Source: Micromonospora sp. HM5-17 (GTDB taxonomy: Bacteria > Actinomycetota > Actinomycetes > Mycobacteriales > Micromonosporaceae). From it: DNA of 64,000 nt. The translations under genes and the position numbers were made by a program. Under the pieces are notes generated by a model. The model was given only the letters and a program-made list of their open reading frames with translations, was not told the origin of the DNA and ran no database searches. The stretch spans positions 248,001 through 312,000 of the forward strand of contig NZ_RJWA01000006.1 in assembly GCF_003762835.1 (NCBI RefSeq), in the 5' to 3' direction. The first letter of the stretch is position 1; the number at the start of each line of letters is the position of its first letter. Below, piece after piece: positions 50,071 to 58,267 of this stretch.

Positions 50071-51270
50071 ATGACCGACGCCCAGCGTTCTCCGACGACC
50101 GATGCCGAGCCGGCAGCCCCGACCGGCCCGCTCCGTGGGGTCCGCATCATCGAACTGGCCGGCATCGGGCCGGCGCCCTTCGCCGCGATGGTCCTCGCCG
50201 ACCTCGGCGCGGACGTGGTTCGGGTGGATCGGGTCTCCGCCGTCCGGCCGGAGCGGTTCGGCACACCCCATCCCGACCTGCTCAACCGGGGACGGCGCTC
50301 CCTCGCCGTCGATCTGAAGACGCCCGAGGGTCGCCGGCTCGTGCTCGACCTGGTCCGCACCGCCGACGCGCTGGTCGAGGGTTTCCGACCGGGGGTCACC
50401 GAACGGCTCGGCCTGGGTCCGGAGGACTGTCTCGCGGTCAACCCCCGGCTCGTCTACGGCCGGATGACCGGATGGGGCCAGGACGGCCCGAACGCGCCGT
50501 ACGCCGGGCACGACATCGACTACCTTGCCCTGACCGGAGTCCTGCACGGGATCGGCCGGGCCGGCGAGCGGCCGGTGCCGCCGATGAACCTGGTCGGCGA
50601 CTTCGGCGGGGGTGGGATGCTGCTGGCCCTCGGGGTGGTCTGCGCCCTGTTCGACGTACGCGGTGGCGGGGCCGGGCAGGTGGTGGACGCCGCGATGGTG
50701 GACGGCGTGTCGCTGCTCTCCACCATGATCCATGGGCTGCGGGCGATGGGTCTGTGGGGGGACGACCGCGGGGTCAACATGTTCGACGGCGGGGCGCCGT
50801 ACTACGACACGTACGAGTGCGCGGATGGGAAGTTCATCGCGGTCGGCGCGGTCGAGCCCCGGTTCTACGCCGAGTTGGTCCGGCTCACCGGCTTTCCGTT
50901 GCCGCCGGACGAGGCGCTGGACCGGGATGACCCGGCCAACTGGCCGGCGCTGCGCCGGGCCTGGGCCCGGCTGTTCCGGACCCGAAGCCGGGACGACTGG
51001 GCCCGGCTGCTGGAGCACACCGACGCCTGCGTGGTGCCGGTGCTCGACTGGCGGGAGGCGCCCGAGCACCCGCACCTGGCCGCCCGGCGGGTCTTCGTCA
51101 CGCATGCCGGCGCCGCCCAGCCGGCCCCGGCGCCCCGGTTCAGCCGGACGCCGGGATCGATCCGCCGCCCGCCGCCGCACCCGGGCGAACACACCGACGA
51201 GTTGCTGGCCGAGTTGGGGTTGGACGCCGAGCAGATCCGTCGGCTCCGGGAGGCGGGGGCGGTGGCCTGA
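50071..51270 (+). CDS. CaiB/BaiF (class III) CoA transferase, alpha-methylacyl-CoA racemase-like
   Basis: 399 residues. GVRIIELAGIGPAPFAAMVLADLGADVVRVD (in two parts) is the family start, RRSLAVDLKTPEGRRLVLDL the nucleotide part, and VPPMNLVGDFGGGGMLLALGV carries the catalytic Asp in GDFGGG of the racemase branch. GWGQDGP and PVLDWREAPEHPHLAARR are further hallmarks. Racemases convert (2R)- to (2S)-methylacyl-CoA in the breakdown of branched-chain fats and sterols. ATG 50071 lies near a weak binding site; frames that extend further upstream are antisense shadows. Confidence 0.9.
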   Translation: MTDAQRSPTTDAEPAAPTGPLRGVRIIELAGIGPAPFAAMVLADLGADVVRVDRVSAVRPERFGTPHPDLLNRGRRSLAVDLKTPEGRRLVLDLVRTADALVEGFRPGVTERLGLGPEDCLAVNPRLVYGRMTGWGQDGPNAPYAGHDIDYLALTGVLHGIGRAGERPVPPMNLVGDFGGGGMLLALGVVCALFDVRGGGAGQVVDAAMVDGVSLLSTMIHGLRAMGLWGDDRGVNMFDGGAPYYDTYECADGKFIAVGAVEPRFYAELVRLTGFPLPPDEALDRDDPANWPALRRAWARLFRTRSRDDWARLLEHTDACVVPVLDWREAPEHPHLAARRVFVTHAGAAQPAPAPRFSRTPGSIRRPPPHPGEHTDELLAELGLDAEQIRRLREAGAVA

Positions 51271-51421
51271 GCCGGGCGCGCCGACCGCGGGCCGCGCCAC
51301 GCCAGCCCCGCCACCCCGGCCCCGGGTCCCGTCACACCGGCTCCGGGCCCGCGCTCGTGATGGGGGTGCGGCCCCGCGGCCGGGCCGACACCGGGTCCAT
51401 CCGGTACGCCGACCGACGCGG

Positions 51422-52366
51422 CTACCCGGCGACGCCGGGCTCGCGATCCCGGTGCAGCCAGGCCAGCAGGTCGGGCGGGCCCAGCCGGGCGACCCGGGCT
51501 CGGTACCGGGCGAGGTCGTCGGCGGTGAGCAGTTCCCGACCCGCCCCGGAGCTGCCGCGCCGGAAGAACGCGGCAGGATCCTTCAGGATCCCGGACGGAG
51601 CCGGGACCAGGCGGTCGGCCCGGGCCCGCATCCGGGCGAACGTGGCCGCCTCGACGAGCGCCGGCCACCGCCGGGCCGGCACCGCGATGCCGAGGTGTTC
51701 CGCGATGCGCCGCATCTGTCCCGCCAGGTCGGCCTCGAGGTCGGCGTAGTGCACGAGCAGGATGTTCGGCTGCTCCCGCCGGGCCCAGGCGTCACCCAGG
51801 TGCCACAGCACCCCCGGCAGCGAGTCGAGCGCGTCGGCCGGTGCCACGTCCCGGTCGATCCAGGCGCGCAGCCACTCCCGCAGCTCGGGCCGGGGCCGGG
51901 GTGGCGTGGCCGGGGCGGGCTGGCCGGTGAGCCGCCGGATCCGCTCCCGGTTCAGGTTCGCGCCCTGGTAGTAGAGGGAGACCGCCATGTCCAGCGGGTC
52001 CCGGGCCACGACGACGTACGTGACCCGGGAATCCAGCGGGATCCCGTCGAGCGGCGTGTGGGTCTTGATGAACCGCCGGTGGCGCTGGGCGGCGAGCCGG
52101 GCGTAGACCTCGTCGCGGGGCACGACCAACCAGTCCAGCCACGGGGAGAGCTCGGCCAGCGGCGCCGGCAGTTCCGGTTCCTGGAACACCAGCAACGCGC
52201 AGATCATCTGCATCCAGGTGGTGCCGCTCTTGGATCGGGTGCTGATCACGATGTCGCCCGCGCGGTACGGGAAACCGAGCCAGCGGGCGCTGTCCTCCTC
52301 GTCGGAGCGGTAGCGGACCGGGCTGGCGTCGCGGTCGAGGTGGTGGAGGGCCGGGGTGTCGGGCAC
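51422..52366 (-). CDS. Sulfotransferase domain protein
   Basis: About 314 residues. The PAPS-binding loop is seen in DIVISTRSKSGTTWMQMI near residue 40, the 3'-phosphate site in YVVVARDPLDMAVSLYYQG, and ILLVHYADLEADLAGQMRRI further on, all of cytosolic sulfotransferase type. The C-terminal RADRLVPAPSGILKDPAAFF region is a variant of the usual GxxGDWK motif: FFRRGSSGAGRELL. GTG 52366 is my start, since the sequence further up is Pro/Arg-rich; a TTG at 52468 would extend it. It transfers sulfate from PAPS to an unknown acceptor. It is divergent from the DUF2795 gene. Confidence 0.8.
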   Translation of the reverse strand: MPDTPALHHLDRDASPVRYRSDEEDSARWLGFPYRAGDIVISTRSKSGTTWMQMICALLVFQEPELPAPLAELSPWLDWLVVPRDEVYARLAAQRHRRFIKTHTPLDGIPLDSRVTYVVVARDPLDMAVSLYYQGANLNRERIRRLTGQPAPATPPRPRPELREWLRAWIDRDVAPADALDSLPGVLWHLGDAWARREQPNILLVHYADLEADLAGQMRRIAEHLGIAVPARRWPALVEAATFARMRARADRLVPAPSGILKDPAAFFRRGSSGAGRELLTADDLARYRARVARLGPPDLLAWLHRDREPGVAG

Positions 52367-52488
52367 CTGGGGAGGGTAGCGGCACCGCCCCGGCGGTGCC
52401 GAACGGGTGCCCCGGGCAGGCGTGACCGGCGCCGCAACGGGTATCCGCCCGGCCGGCGAATCCGACAACGGGCGAGGAGTGGGATCTC

Positions 52489-52761
52489 ATGGTGACCAAC
52501 GCGGACGTCCTGCGGTACCTGCGGTCGATGGACTTTCCGGCGCCCAAGGAGGACATCGTCCGGGAGGCCGAACGCGCGGGAGCGCCGCCGGAGGTGCTGC
52601 GGGCACTGCGGGCGATGCCGCCGGTGGAATACGGGAGCACCGAGGAGGTGGCCCGCTCGGCCGCGACCGACAGGGCGCCGGAGGTCACGCCGGCCGACCT
52701 GGCCGCGAAGACCCGCAACCGTACGCACCAACGGGTCGCGCGCCACCTGCGCCAGATCTGA
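52489..52761 (+). CDS. DUF2795 small protein
   Basis: 90 residues with VLRYLRSMDFPAPKEDIVREAERAGAP (two parts) and VLRALRAMPPVEYGSTEEVARS, the DUF2795 pattern. This helical domain is widespread in actinobacteria and has no known function. The protein ends in a basic, likely disordered tail. GAGGAG precedes ATG 52489. It lies 11 bases before the DUF1345 membrane protein and is likely in an operon with it. Confidence 0.88.
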   Translation: MVTNADVLRYLRSMDFPAPKEDIVREAERAGAPPEVLRALRAMPPVEYGSTEEVARSAATDRAPEVTPADLAAKTRNRTHQRVARHLRQI

Positions 52762-52772
52762 CCGGAGCGCGG

Positions 52773-53423
52773 ATGGGGCGCGGCGGGTGGCCGCGGCCGG
52801 TGCGGGCCTCGGTCCAGATAGCCGTCATCACCGCCGTCGGAATCGGCGTTGGCGTCGTGGCGACGCTCCTGCACTCCCCGGTGCTCGGGCCGCTGATCGG
52901 CTGGGACGCGGCGGCGATGACCTATCTGGTCTGGGCCTGGCTCGTGCTCTGGCCACGGAGCTGGCAGGAGACGGCCGAGCTCGCCGTCCGGGAGGATCCG
53001 AGCCGGGCGATCCGGGACGCGGTGCTGCTCTCCGCCGGGCTGGCCAGCCTCCTCGCCATCGGGGTCCTGCTCGCCACCAACCCGTCGATGCACGGTCTCG
53101 ACCGCGACCTGAACCTCGGGTTCGGCATCCTCAGCGTGCTGCTCTCCTGGACGGTGGTGCACACCGTCTTCACCACCCGGTACGCCCGGCTGTACTACAC
53201 CGGCGAGGACGGTGGGGTGGACTTCCACGAGTCGGAGCCGCCGACGTACACCGACTTCGCGTACCTCGCCTTCACGGTGGGGATGACGTTCCAGGTGTCC
53301 GACACCGCGTTGACGCGGAAACCGATACGGACCGCCGTGCTCGCTCACGCGCTGCTGTCGTACCTCTTCGGTACCGTCATCATCGCGGCGACGATCAACC
53401 TCCTGGCCGGGCTGGCCCAGTGA
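52773..53423 (+). CDS. DUF1345 membrane protein
   Basis: 216 residues with five helices: IAVITAVGIGVGVVATLL, DAAAMTYLVWAWLVLW, AVLLSAGLASLLAIGVLLAT, LGFGILSVLLSWTVVHTVFT and a last one, LAHALLSYLFGTVIIAATIN. The ARLYYTGEDGGVDF and DFAYLAFTVGMTFQVSDTAL motifs are unmistakable for DUF1345. The function is not known. GGAG precedes ATG 52773. A near-perfect hairpin lies some 60 bases after the stop. Confidence 0.88.
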   Translation: MGRGGWPRPVRASVQIAVITAVGIGVGVVATLLHSPVLGPLIGWDAAAMTYLVWAWLVLWPRSWQETAELAVREDPSRAIRDAVLLSAGLASLLAIGVLLATNPSMHGLDRDLNLGFGILSVLLSWTVVHTVFTTRYARLYYTGEDGGVDFHESEPPTYTDFAYLAFTVGMTFQVSDTALTRKPIRTAVLAHALLSYLFGTVIIAATINLLAGLAQ

Positions 53424-53685
53424 GGCCGGATGCGGGAGACGACATACGGCGGGCTGCCGCACCGGCGCGCACCGGACGAGGCGCCCCGTTCGTGCGGCAG
53501 GCGCGAACAGGGCGCCACGCCCGACAGTGTCCCGCGGGGTCGACGGTCCGAACCGGACACGGCCCCGGGCAGCGGTCGCCCCCCGAACCGGCTGGGCGAG
53601 ACCGCTGCCTCATTCTACGAGGCGGTATCGGCCGTACGGTCAGAGTTCGACGAAACTGTGGGGGACCCCACGGCGTTTTCGCCAC
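53424..53685. other. Convergent intergenic region with hairpin
   Basis: 262 bases. A 13-bp inverted repeat with one mismatch, GGCGCCCCGTTCG (53480-53492) and CGAACAGGGCGCC (53504-53516), with an 11-base loop, probably ends the DUF1345 message. No gene is supported. Confidence 0.45.
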
Positions 53686-54351
53686 TCAACGGCCGATTTC
53701 GTCGTATGAGCCCTCCAGGTCGATCCGGGCCAGCGCCCCGACCAGCCAGGCCAGCCTCTCCGACTCCCCACCGCCGGCAAGCGCCGCCAGATCGGCCGCC
53801 GAGCGGCCCAGACCGAGTCGCCGGGCGGCGGCGAGCGCGCGACGGTCAGCCACCGGCGCGTTCTCCCGCCACAGCGCCTGGACCTCGCGGAGGAACAGGT
53901 CGGTCACCTCGCCGTCCACCCCCGGGAGTTCGCCGAGCAGCGCCCGCTCCCGGTCGGGCTCGTACCGCGCCGCGGCCCGGAGCCGTCGCAGATCCCCCCG
54001 GTAGCGGCCGACCAGGACGCCCGCGAGGTCACCCAGGATGCCGGCGAGCCGGTTCGCGTCGGCCCGTCGGCCGTGCTCGCGCAGTACGGCGGCCCGGTCC
54101 TCGGGCCGGGACCGGACCATCCGGGCCGGACTCTCCCACCCCCGGTCCCGCAGCGCCAGGGCCGGCTCGACCGCGCGCCGGACGTCACCGACGCGGCGCA
54201 GCAGGATCGCCAGACAGAGGACCTGGAAGAGGCTGCTGGGGTTGTTGGTGACCCGGATGCCGTACTCCTCGGCGAAGCCTCGGCCCCGGCCCGCCAGGCG
54301 GCGGGCCAGCCGTTTACGTTCCTCGACGCTGGTGGTCGCAGTGGTAGCCAT
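53686..54351 (-). CDS. Endonuclease-III-like (HhH-GPD) protein without usual catalytic elements
   Basis: 221 residues, nearly all helical. The start FAEEYGIRVTNNPSSLFQVLCLAILL resembles the N-terminal helix of endonuclease III (NPFELLVAxILSxQ), and ALLGELPGVDGEVTDLFLREV takes the place of the helix-hairpin-helix LPGVGxKTAxxVL. The Lys of bifunctional glycosylases and the four-cysteine Fe-S loop are not present. It is thus a distant member, perhaps binding DNA without cutting it or acting on another lesion. The start ATG 54351 is the natural one. It is divergent from the LLM oxidoreductase. Confidence 0.72.
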   Translation of the reverse strand: MATTATTSVEERKRLARRLAGRGRGFAEEYGIRVTNNPSSLFQVLCLAILLRRVGDVRRAVEPALALRDRGWESPARMVRSRPEDRAAVLREHGRRADANRLAGILGDLAGVLVGRYRGDLRRLRAAARYEPDRERALLGELPGVDGEVTDLFLREVQALWRENAPVADRRALAAARRLGLGRSAADLAALAGGGESERLAWLVGALARIDLEGSYDEIGR

Positions 54352-54528
54352 GCCCGGCGACTACCCGCGACGGCTCCGGCCAAAGCCATCCGTCGTGGGA
54401 TTCCCCACGCGCCGGGCGGTCCGGCACCCCGGCCACGCCGACCTCACCGGGACGCCGTGCCGGCGTCCGCGGCGGCCCTGGTGTCCCAGCGATTCGGACG
54501 GCGGGGCGCGTGGTGTGAGACTGGGTCC

Positions 54529-55395
54529 ATGGCGCCTGTGCTGAGCTTCGGTCTGAACGTCGATCCGAACGTCGGCGGCCTGGCCATCGCCGAGCGGATC
54601 GCGAGGATCGCCGACGACACCGGCCTGGAATACGTCGGCGTCCAGGACCACCCCTACAACTCGGGCTTTCTCGACACCTTCACGGTGCTGACCTGGCTGG
54701 CCGGCCGGACGAGTCGGGTGCACCTGTTCCCGAACGTGGCCAACCTGCCGCTGCGTCCACCGGCGATGCTGGCGAAACAGGCGGCGAGTATCGACGTCCT
54801 CAGCGGGGGACGGTTCGAGTTGGGGTTGGGCGCGGGCGCGTTCGTCGACGCCATCGCCGGCATGGGTGGCCCCCGCCGCTCCCCCCGGTCGGCCCGGGAG
54901 GCCCTGTCGGAGGCGATCGACGTCATCCGGGCGAGCTGGGCCGGTGAGCCCTTCGGTTACCAGGGTCGGCACTACACCGTGGAGGGGCTCCAACCGGGGC
55001 CGCGGCCGCCGCACCAGATCGGCATCTGGCTCGGCGTGCTCGGCCCCCGGGCGGTGCGGCTGGTCGGTGCGAAGGCGGACGGCTGGTCGGTCTCGGCCCC
55101 GTACGTGCCGCCGGAGCGGTTGGCCGAACTCAATCCGATCATCGACGAGGCCGCCCACGACGCCGGCCGGGACCCGGGGCGGATCGTCCGGCTCTACAAC
55201 GTGATGGGGCTGGTCGGCCCGGAGGACCGGGACGCCTTCCACGGACCGGTCGAGCGGTGGGTGGAGACGCTGACCACGCTGCACACGGAGCACCGGATGA
55301 ACGCGTTCGTCTTCTGGCCCTCCGGGGACCGGGAGCGGCAGTCCCGGATCTTCGCCGAGGAGGTGGTTCCCGCCGTACGCGCGGCGCTGGCCTGA
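54529..55395 (+). CDS. LLM-class flavin/F420-dependent oxidoreductase
   Basis: 288 residues with the luciferase-like barrel: LSFGLNVDPNVGGLAIAERI, YVGVQDHPYNSGFLDTFTVL with the GVQDHPY strand, RVHLFPNVANLPLRPPAMLA, and SGGRFELGLGAGAFVDAIAG. GRHYTVEGLQPGPRPPHQIGIW is also typical. Many actinobacterial members use F420 rather than FMN; the sequence does not decide. The start ATG 54529 gives a normal N-terminus. A strong bidirectional hairpin lies 120 bases past its stop. Confidence 0.88.
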   Translation: MAPVLSFGLNVDPNVGGLAIAERIARIADDTGLEYVGVQDHPYNSGFLDTFTVLTWLAGRTSRVHLFPNVANLPLRPPAMLAKQAASIDVLSGGRFELGLGAGAFVDAIAGMGGPRRSPRSAREALSEAIDVIRASWAGEPFGYQGRHYTVEGLQPGPRPPHQIGIWLGVLGPRAVRLVGAKADGWSVSAPYVPPERLAELNPIIDEAAHDAGRDPGRIVRLYNVMGLVGPEDRDAFHGPVERWVETLTTLHTEHRMNAFVFWPSGDRERQSRIFAEEVVPAVRAALA

Positions 55396-55514
55396 TCCGG
55401 CCAGGCAGGCCGGAGCCGGAACCCGCGCCGGCGGTCGGCGGGCGCGACCGGAGGGGAACGGGCGGGTGCGACGCAGGGCCGGCGGGGCGGCCGCACTCGG
55501 CTCCCCCATGCCGA

Positions 55515-55553
55515 GGCGCCCGTCGGACGAGTCCACCTCGTCCGACGGGCGCC
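55515..55553. terminator. Perfect 17-bp hairpin between convergent genes
   Basis: The 17 bases at 55515-55531 (starting GGCGCCCGTCGG) are exactly inverted at 55537-55553 around the loop TCCAC. The structure lies 36 bases past the stop of the minus-strand LPVTG gene and 120 bases past the stop of the LLM oxidoreductase gene, and should terminate from either side. Confidence 0.8.
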
Positions 55554-55589
55554 CGTCGCGGTGTCGGATCGGTTTCGGACCGACCCGGG

Positions 55590-56237
55590 TCAGCCGACCG
55601 GGGTCAGCTCCCGGGACCGGGTCCGGGCCGGGGTGCGCCGGATCTTGCGCCGCCAGGCGACCGCGATCAGGACCAGCAGCACACCGGCGGCGAGCAACGT
55701 CCCACCGATGGTGAGCTGGGAACCCGTCTCGCTACCGGTCACCGGCAACGGCGGCTGGGCACGGACGACGGTGACCGCCGTGCTGGCCACCCGGCCGGTG
55801 GTCAGGCCGGTCCCGGTGATCGTCACCGTGAGCTGGCGCGTGAACCTGACCCGGACCGAGAACTCGCCCGTCGGGTTGGCCCGGACCGTGATCGTGGTCG
55901 GATTCGTGTGCACCGTCTGCGCTTGGCGGGCGACCGGGGCCATCGCCCCGACCCCACCCGAGTTCTGCCGCGCCGGCTGGACGCCGGGCGCGGGCGCGGC
56001 GAGCGGCTGGGTCGTGAAGACGAGCCGCACGAGTTCGTTGCCGCCGTACCCGGTGCCGAACACCGTGAACGTCTGCCCCACCTCGACCGTCGCGTCGCTG
56101 ACGGTCAGCGCCGGAGGCACCGGCGGGTACGGCGGCTGCGGGACTGGTTGGGCCTGTGCGGGCGTCCCCGCGATGGCGAACGCGCCCACCGTGGCGAGTG
56201 TCGCCACGGCCGAGCCGATGATGCGGGATAGCCGCAT
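55590..56237 (-). CDS. Sortase-anchored (LPVTG) surface protein
   Basis: 215 residues. A signal peptide (RIIGSAVATLATVGAFAIAG, cut near AQA at residue 29) leads to a Pro-rich stretch, then one beta-sandwich-like domain (VSDATVEVGQTFTVFGTGYG to TAVTVVRAQ). The C-terminus has the sortase signal LPVTG (164-168), a hydrophobic helix and a basic tail RRKIRR. It should be bound covalently to peptidoglycan by a class E/F-like sortase, although no sortase gene is in the window. GAGAGGATT precedes ATG 56237. It lies 65 bases behind the DUF4012 gene. Confidence 0.85.
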   Translation of the reverse strand: MRLSRIIGSAVATLATVGAFAIAGTPAQAQPVPQPPYPPVPPALTVSDATVEVGQTFTVFGTGYGGNELVRLVFTTQPLAAPAPGVQPARQNSGGVGAMAPVARQAQTVHTNPTTITVRANPTGEFSVRVRFTRQLTVTITGTGLTTGRVASTAVTVVRAQPPLPVTGSETGSQLTIGGTLLAAGVLLVLIAVAWRRKIRRTPARTRSRELTPVG

Positions 56238-56302
56238 GGTGAATCCTCTCTCTACTGATGGCATGCCGTCACTCCGGATCGCATGACGTCGTGGCACGCG
56301 GC

Positions 56303-58111
56303 CTACTGGCCACACGCGGGTGCGGGGTTTATCTGGGTGGTCCATGGCGTCGTGCCGGGGGTGAGCCACAACTCGGCCGCGCCGCTGGCGTTCGTCCGGG
56401 TCAGCAGACTGACCTCCAGCACGCGGGTCTGTCCGGGGCCGATGTCGACGCCGAGCGCCGCCACCCGGCGTCCACGCTCGGTGCCGCCCCCCAACGGCTC
56501 CGGTTCGCCGTCCAGCCGAGCGCCGAGCGGTGAGCCGCGGACCGGGCTGAAGACGTAGATCACGAGACGGGTGGTGTACGGATCGCCGGCCAACGCCAGA
56601 CCCCGTACGGAGCTGCTGAGGCCGGTGGCGGGCGCGGTCGACCGCAGGGTCAGCCGCAGGTGCAGTTCCCGGCGTCCGTCGGGCCGGCAGTCGCCGACGG
56701 TGAGCTGGGCCGAGTTCCTCAGGTAGTAGCCGAGCTTGGCTCCGCCGCCGTCGTTGAGGAAGACCCCGACGTTGTTCACCGTCTCCTGCTCCGGCAGCAC
56801 GCCGGCCAGCCGGCTGGCGACGATCTCCTTCTGCTCCTCCGGTCGGGCGCTCCAGAGCAGGATCCGCCGCTCGGACACGGCCGTGCTGAGTGCCTGGGCC
56901 ACGGCTCGGGGATCGACCGGTCGGGTGAGCAGGGCGTTGAAGACGGCCTTGGCCGCGGCGGCGTAGTAGGCGTCCTGCTCGGCGGGCTGGTCGAGCCGGT
57001 GGTACGCGTCGGAGAGGAGGCTGCGGACCGCGGTCGCCGCGGTGAGGGTCGGGTGCCCGGGCACCGGCACCGGGCCGATCGCCCGCAGCAGGTACGAGAG
57101 CGCGACCGGATCGGTGGCGAGGACCCCGTCCACGGTGCCGCCGCCACGGCGCCGGAACATCTCCCGGTAGAGCGTCGCCGCGGTGGGGAAGTGCGGCGTC
57201 AGGTTCACGTCGGCGGGATAGATCCCGAGGAGATTGGTGTAGAGCGCCTTCTGCTGCGGGTTCAGCGGCAGCACCGGCTGCGCGAAGCTGTGCAGACCGC
57301 TGCTCGCCCCCTGTTTTACGATCTTCACCTCGCCGCCGGCCGCCCGGATCACCGCGTAGGCGCCGAAGATCCCGCCCGTTGACCGCGGTTCGGCCAGGTT
57401 CTGGAACACCACCAGGTAGGTCCGGGGACCGTTGCCGCCGAGCAGGGCCGGGAGGAGGGTTCCGGCGCGCCGGACTGCGGTGGTCGCCCTCGCCAACCGG
57501 TCCAGTTCGGTCCGGGTCTCCCGGATCGCGTCGCCGACCGACCCGGAGAGCCCGTCCGTCGGCAGGTCCGCGATCCGGTCGCGGACCTCGCGGACGACGG
57601 TGTCCACCTGGCCGATGGTGGGCAGCACCTGACGCAGCGCGGCGAGGTCGATCCGTCCGCGTCGCGGCAGCAGGACCTCGGGGTCGAGTTCCACCAGGGG
57701 CGGGAAGGCCCGCCGGGCGAGGTCGTCGATCCCCTCCGCGAGGCCGTGCACCGCGGTGAGTGTCCGACCGCCGTACGGGGTGTTCGCGGCGGCGCGCCAA
57801 CCGATGTCGCCGGTGCGGGACCGGGCCGCCGCGGTCTGCTGCTGGAGGGCGGCGAGGGTCCGGCGGGCCTGCACGGTCTGGCCGGCGAGCACCTGCCGGC
57901 TCAGTTCCCGGGCCAGGCTCGCGGCGTTCTCCAGATTCTCCCGGGCCTGCCAGCCGCGCAGCCCGACCCAGCCGACGGCGGAGGCGGCCAGGCAGCCGAT
58001 CACGAGCGTGGTGAGCAGGATCCGGCGCAGATACGGCCGTGTCCTCCGACGGCGCCTGTTTCGCCGGCTCGGGAGGAGTTGACCCACCGCCACCACCGCT
58101 TTCGACTGCAC
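56303..58111 (-). CDS. DUF4012 membrane-anchored protein
   Basis: 602 residues: basic cytoplasmic start (SRRNRRRRRTRPYLRR), one helix (ILLTTLVIGCLAASAVGWVG), then a long extracytoplasmic part with an early coiled segment (REL..QVLAGQTVQARRTLAALQQQTAAAR) and the DUF4012 core, YLVVFQNLAEPRSTGGIFGAY and the DPVALSYLLRAIGPV region. The FQN.AE.R.TGG motif is the family's hallmark. DUF4012 proteins occur with exopolysaccharide and cell-wall assembly genes in actinobacteria and may be structurally related to LytR-CpsA-Psr-like proteins, which is only a guess. The start GTG 58111 has a weak binding site and could move a few codons. Confidence 0.88.
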   Translation of the reverse strand: MQSKAVVAVGQLLPSRRNRRRRRTRPYLRRILLTTLVIGCLAASAVGWVGLRGWQARENLENAASLARELSRQVLAGQTVQARRTLAALQQQTAAARSRTGDIGWRAAANTPYGGRTLTAVHGLAEGIDDLARRAFPPLVELDPEVLLPRRGRIDLAALRQVLPTIGQVDTVVREVRDRIADLPTDGLSGSVGDAIRETRTELDRLARATTAVRRAGTLLPALLGGNGPRTYLVVFQNLAEPRSTGGIFGAYAVIRAAGGEVKIVKQGASSGLHSFAQPVLPLNPQQKALYTNLLGIYPADVNLTPHFPTAATLYREMFRRRGGGTVDGVLATDPVALSYLLRAIGPVPVPGHPTLTAATAVRSLLSDAYHRLDQPAEQDAYYAAAAKAVFNALLTRPVDPRAVAQALSTAVSERRILLWSARPEEQKEIVASRLAGVLPEQETVNNVGVFLNDGGGAKLGYYLRNSAQLTVGDCRPDGRRELHLRLTLRSTAPATGLSSSVRGLALAGDPYTTRLVIYVFSPVRGSPLGARLDGEPEPLGGGTERGRRVAALGVDIGPGQTRVLEVSLLTRTNASGAAELWLTPGTTPWTTQINPAPACGQ

Positions 58112-58267
58112 CGGAACGATCCGGACTCAACACCATTACGTACTTATATCTCTATAGCACAATCAAGACGTCATTACCCGTATTCGGCCATTTTTGCCGC
58201 TTTTAACCTAATTCATGAACGAAGTTCGCGTGCTGTATATAGGCGACCAAAACGGTCATGGGTTGGG
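58112..58267 (-). promoter_or_regulatory. AT-rich spacer upstream of DUF4012
   Basis: A hand count gives 50 G or C in the 120 bases 58141-58260, about 42 percent, far under the surrounding level. It includes TATA-like hexamers on the minus strand (TATAAG, CTATAG) and a run of T and A (ATTTTTG, CTTTTAACC). It probably holds the DUF4012/LPVTG promoter. No gene fits. Confidence 0.5.

Noticed and set aside
56238-58136. Frame linking the LPVTG protein to an 848-residue product
   Set aside because: The upstream part is an off-frame reading of the DUF4012 gene. A signal peptide and a ribosome binding site mark the true start at 56237.
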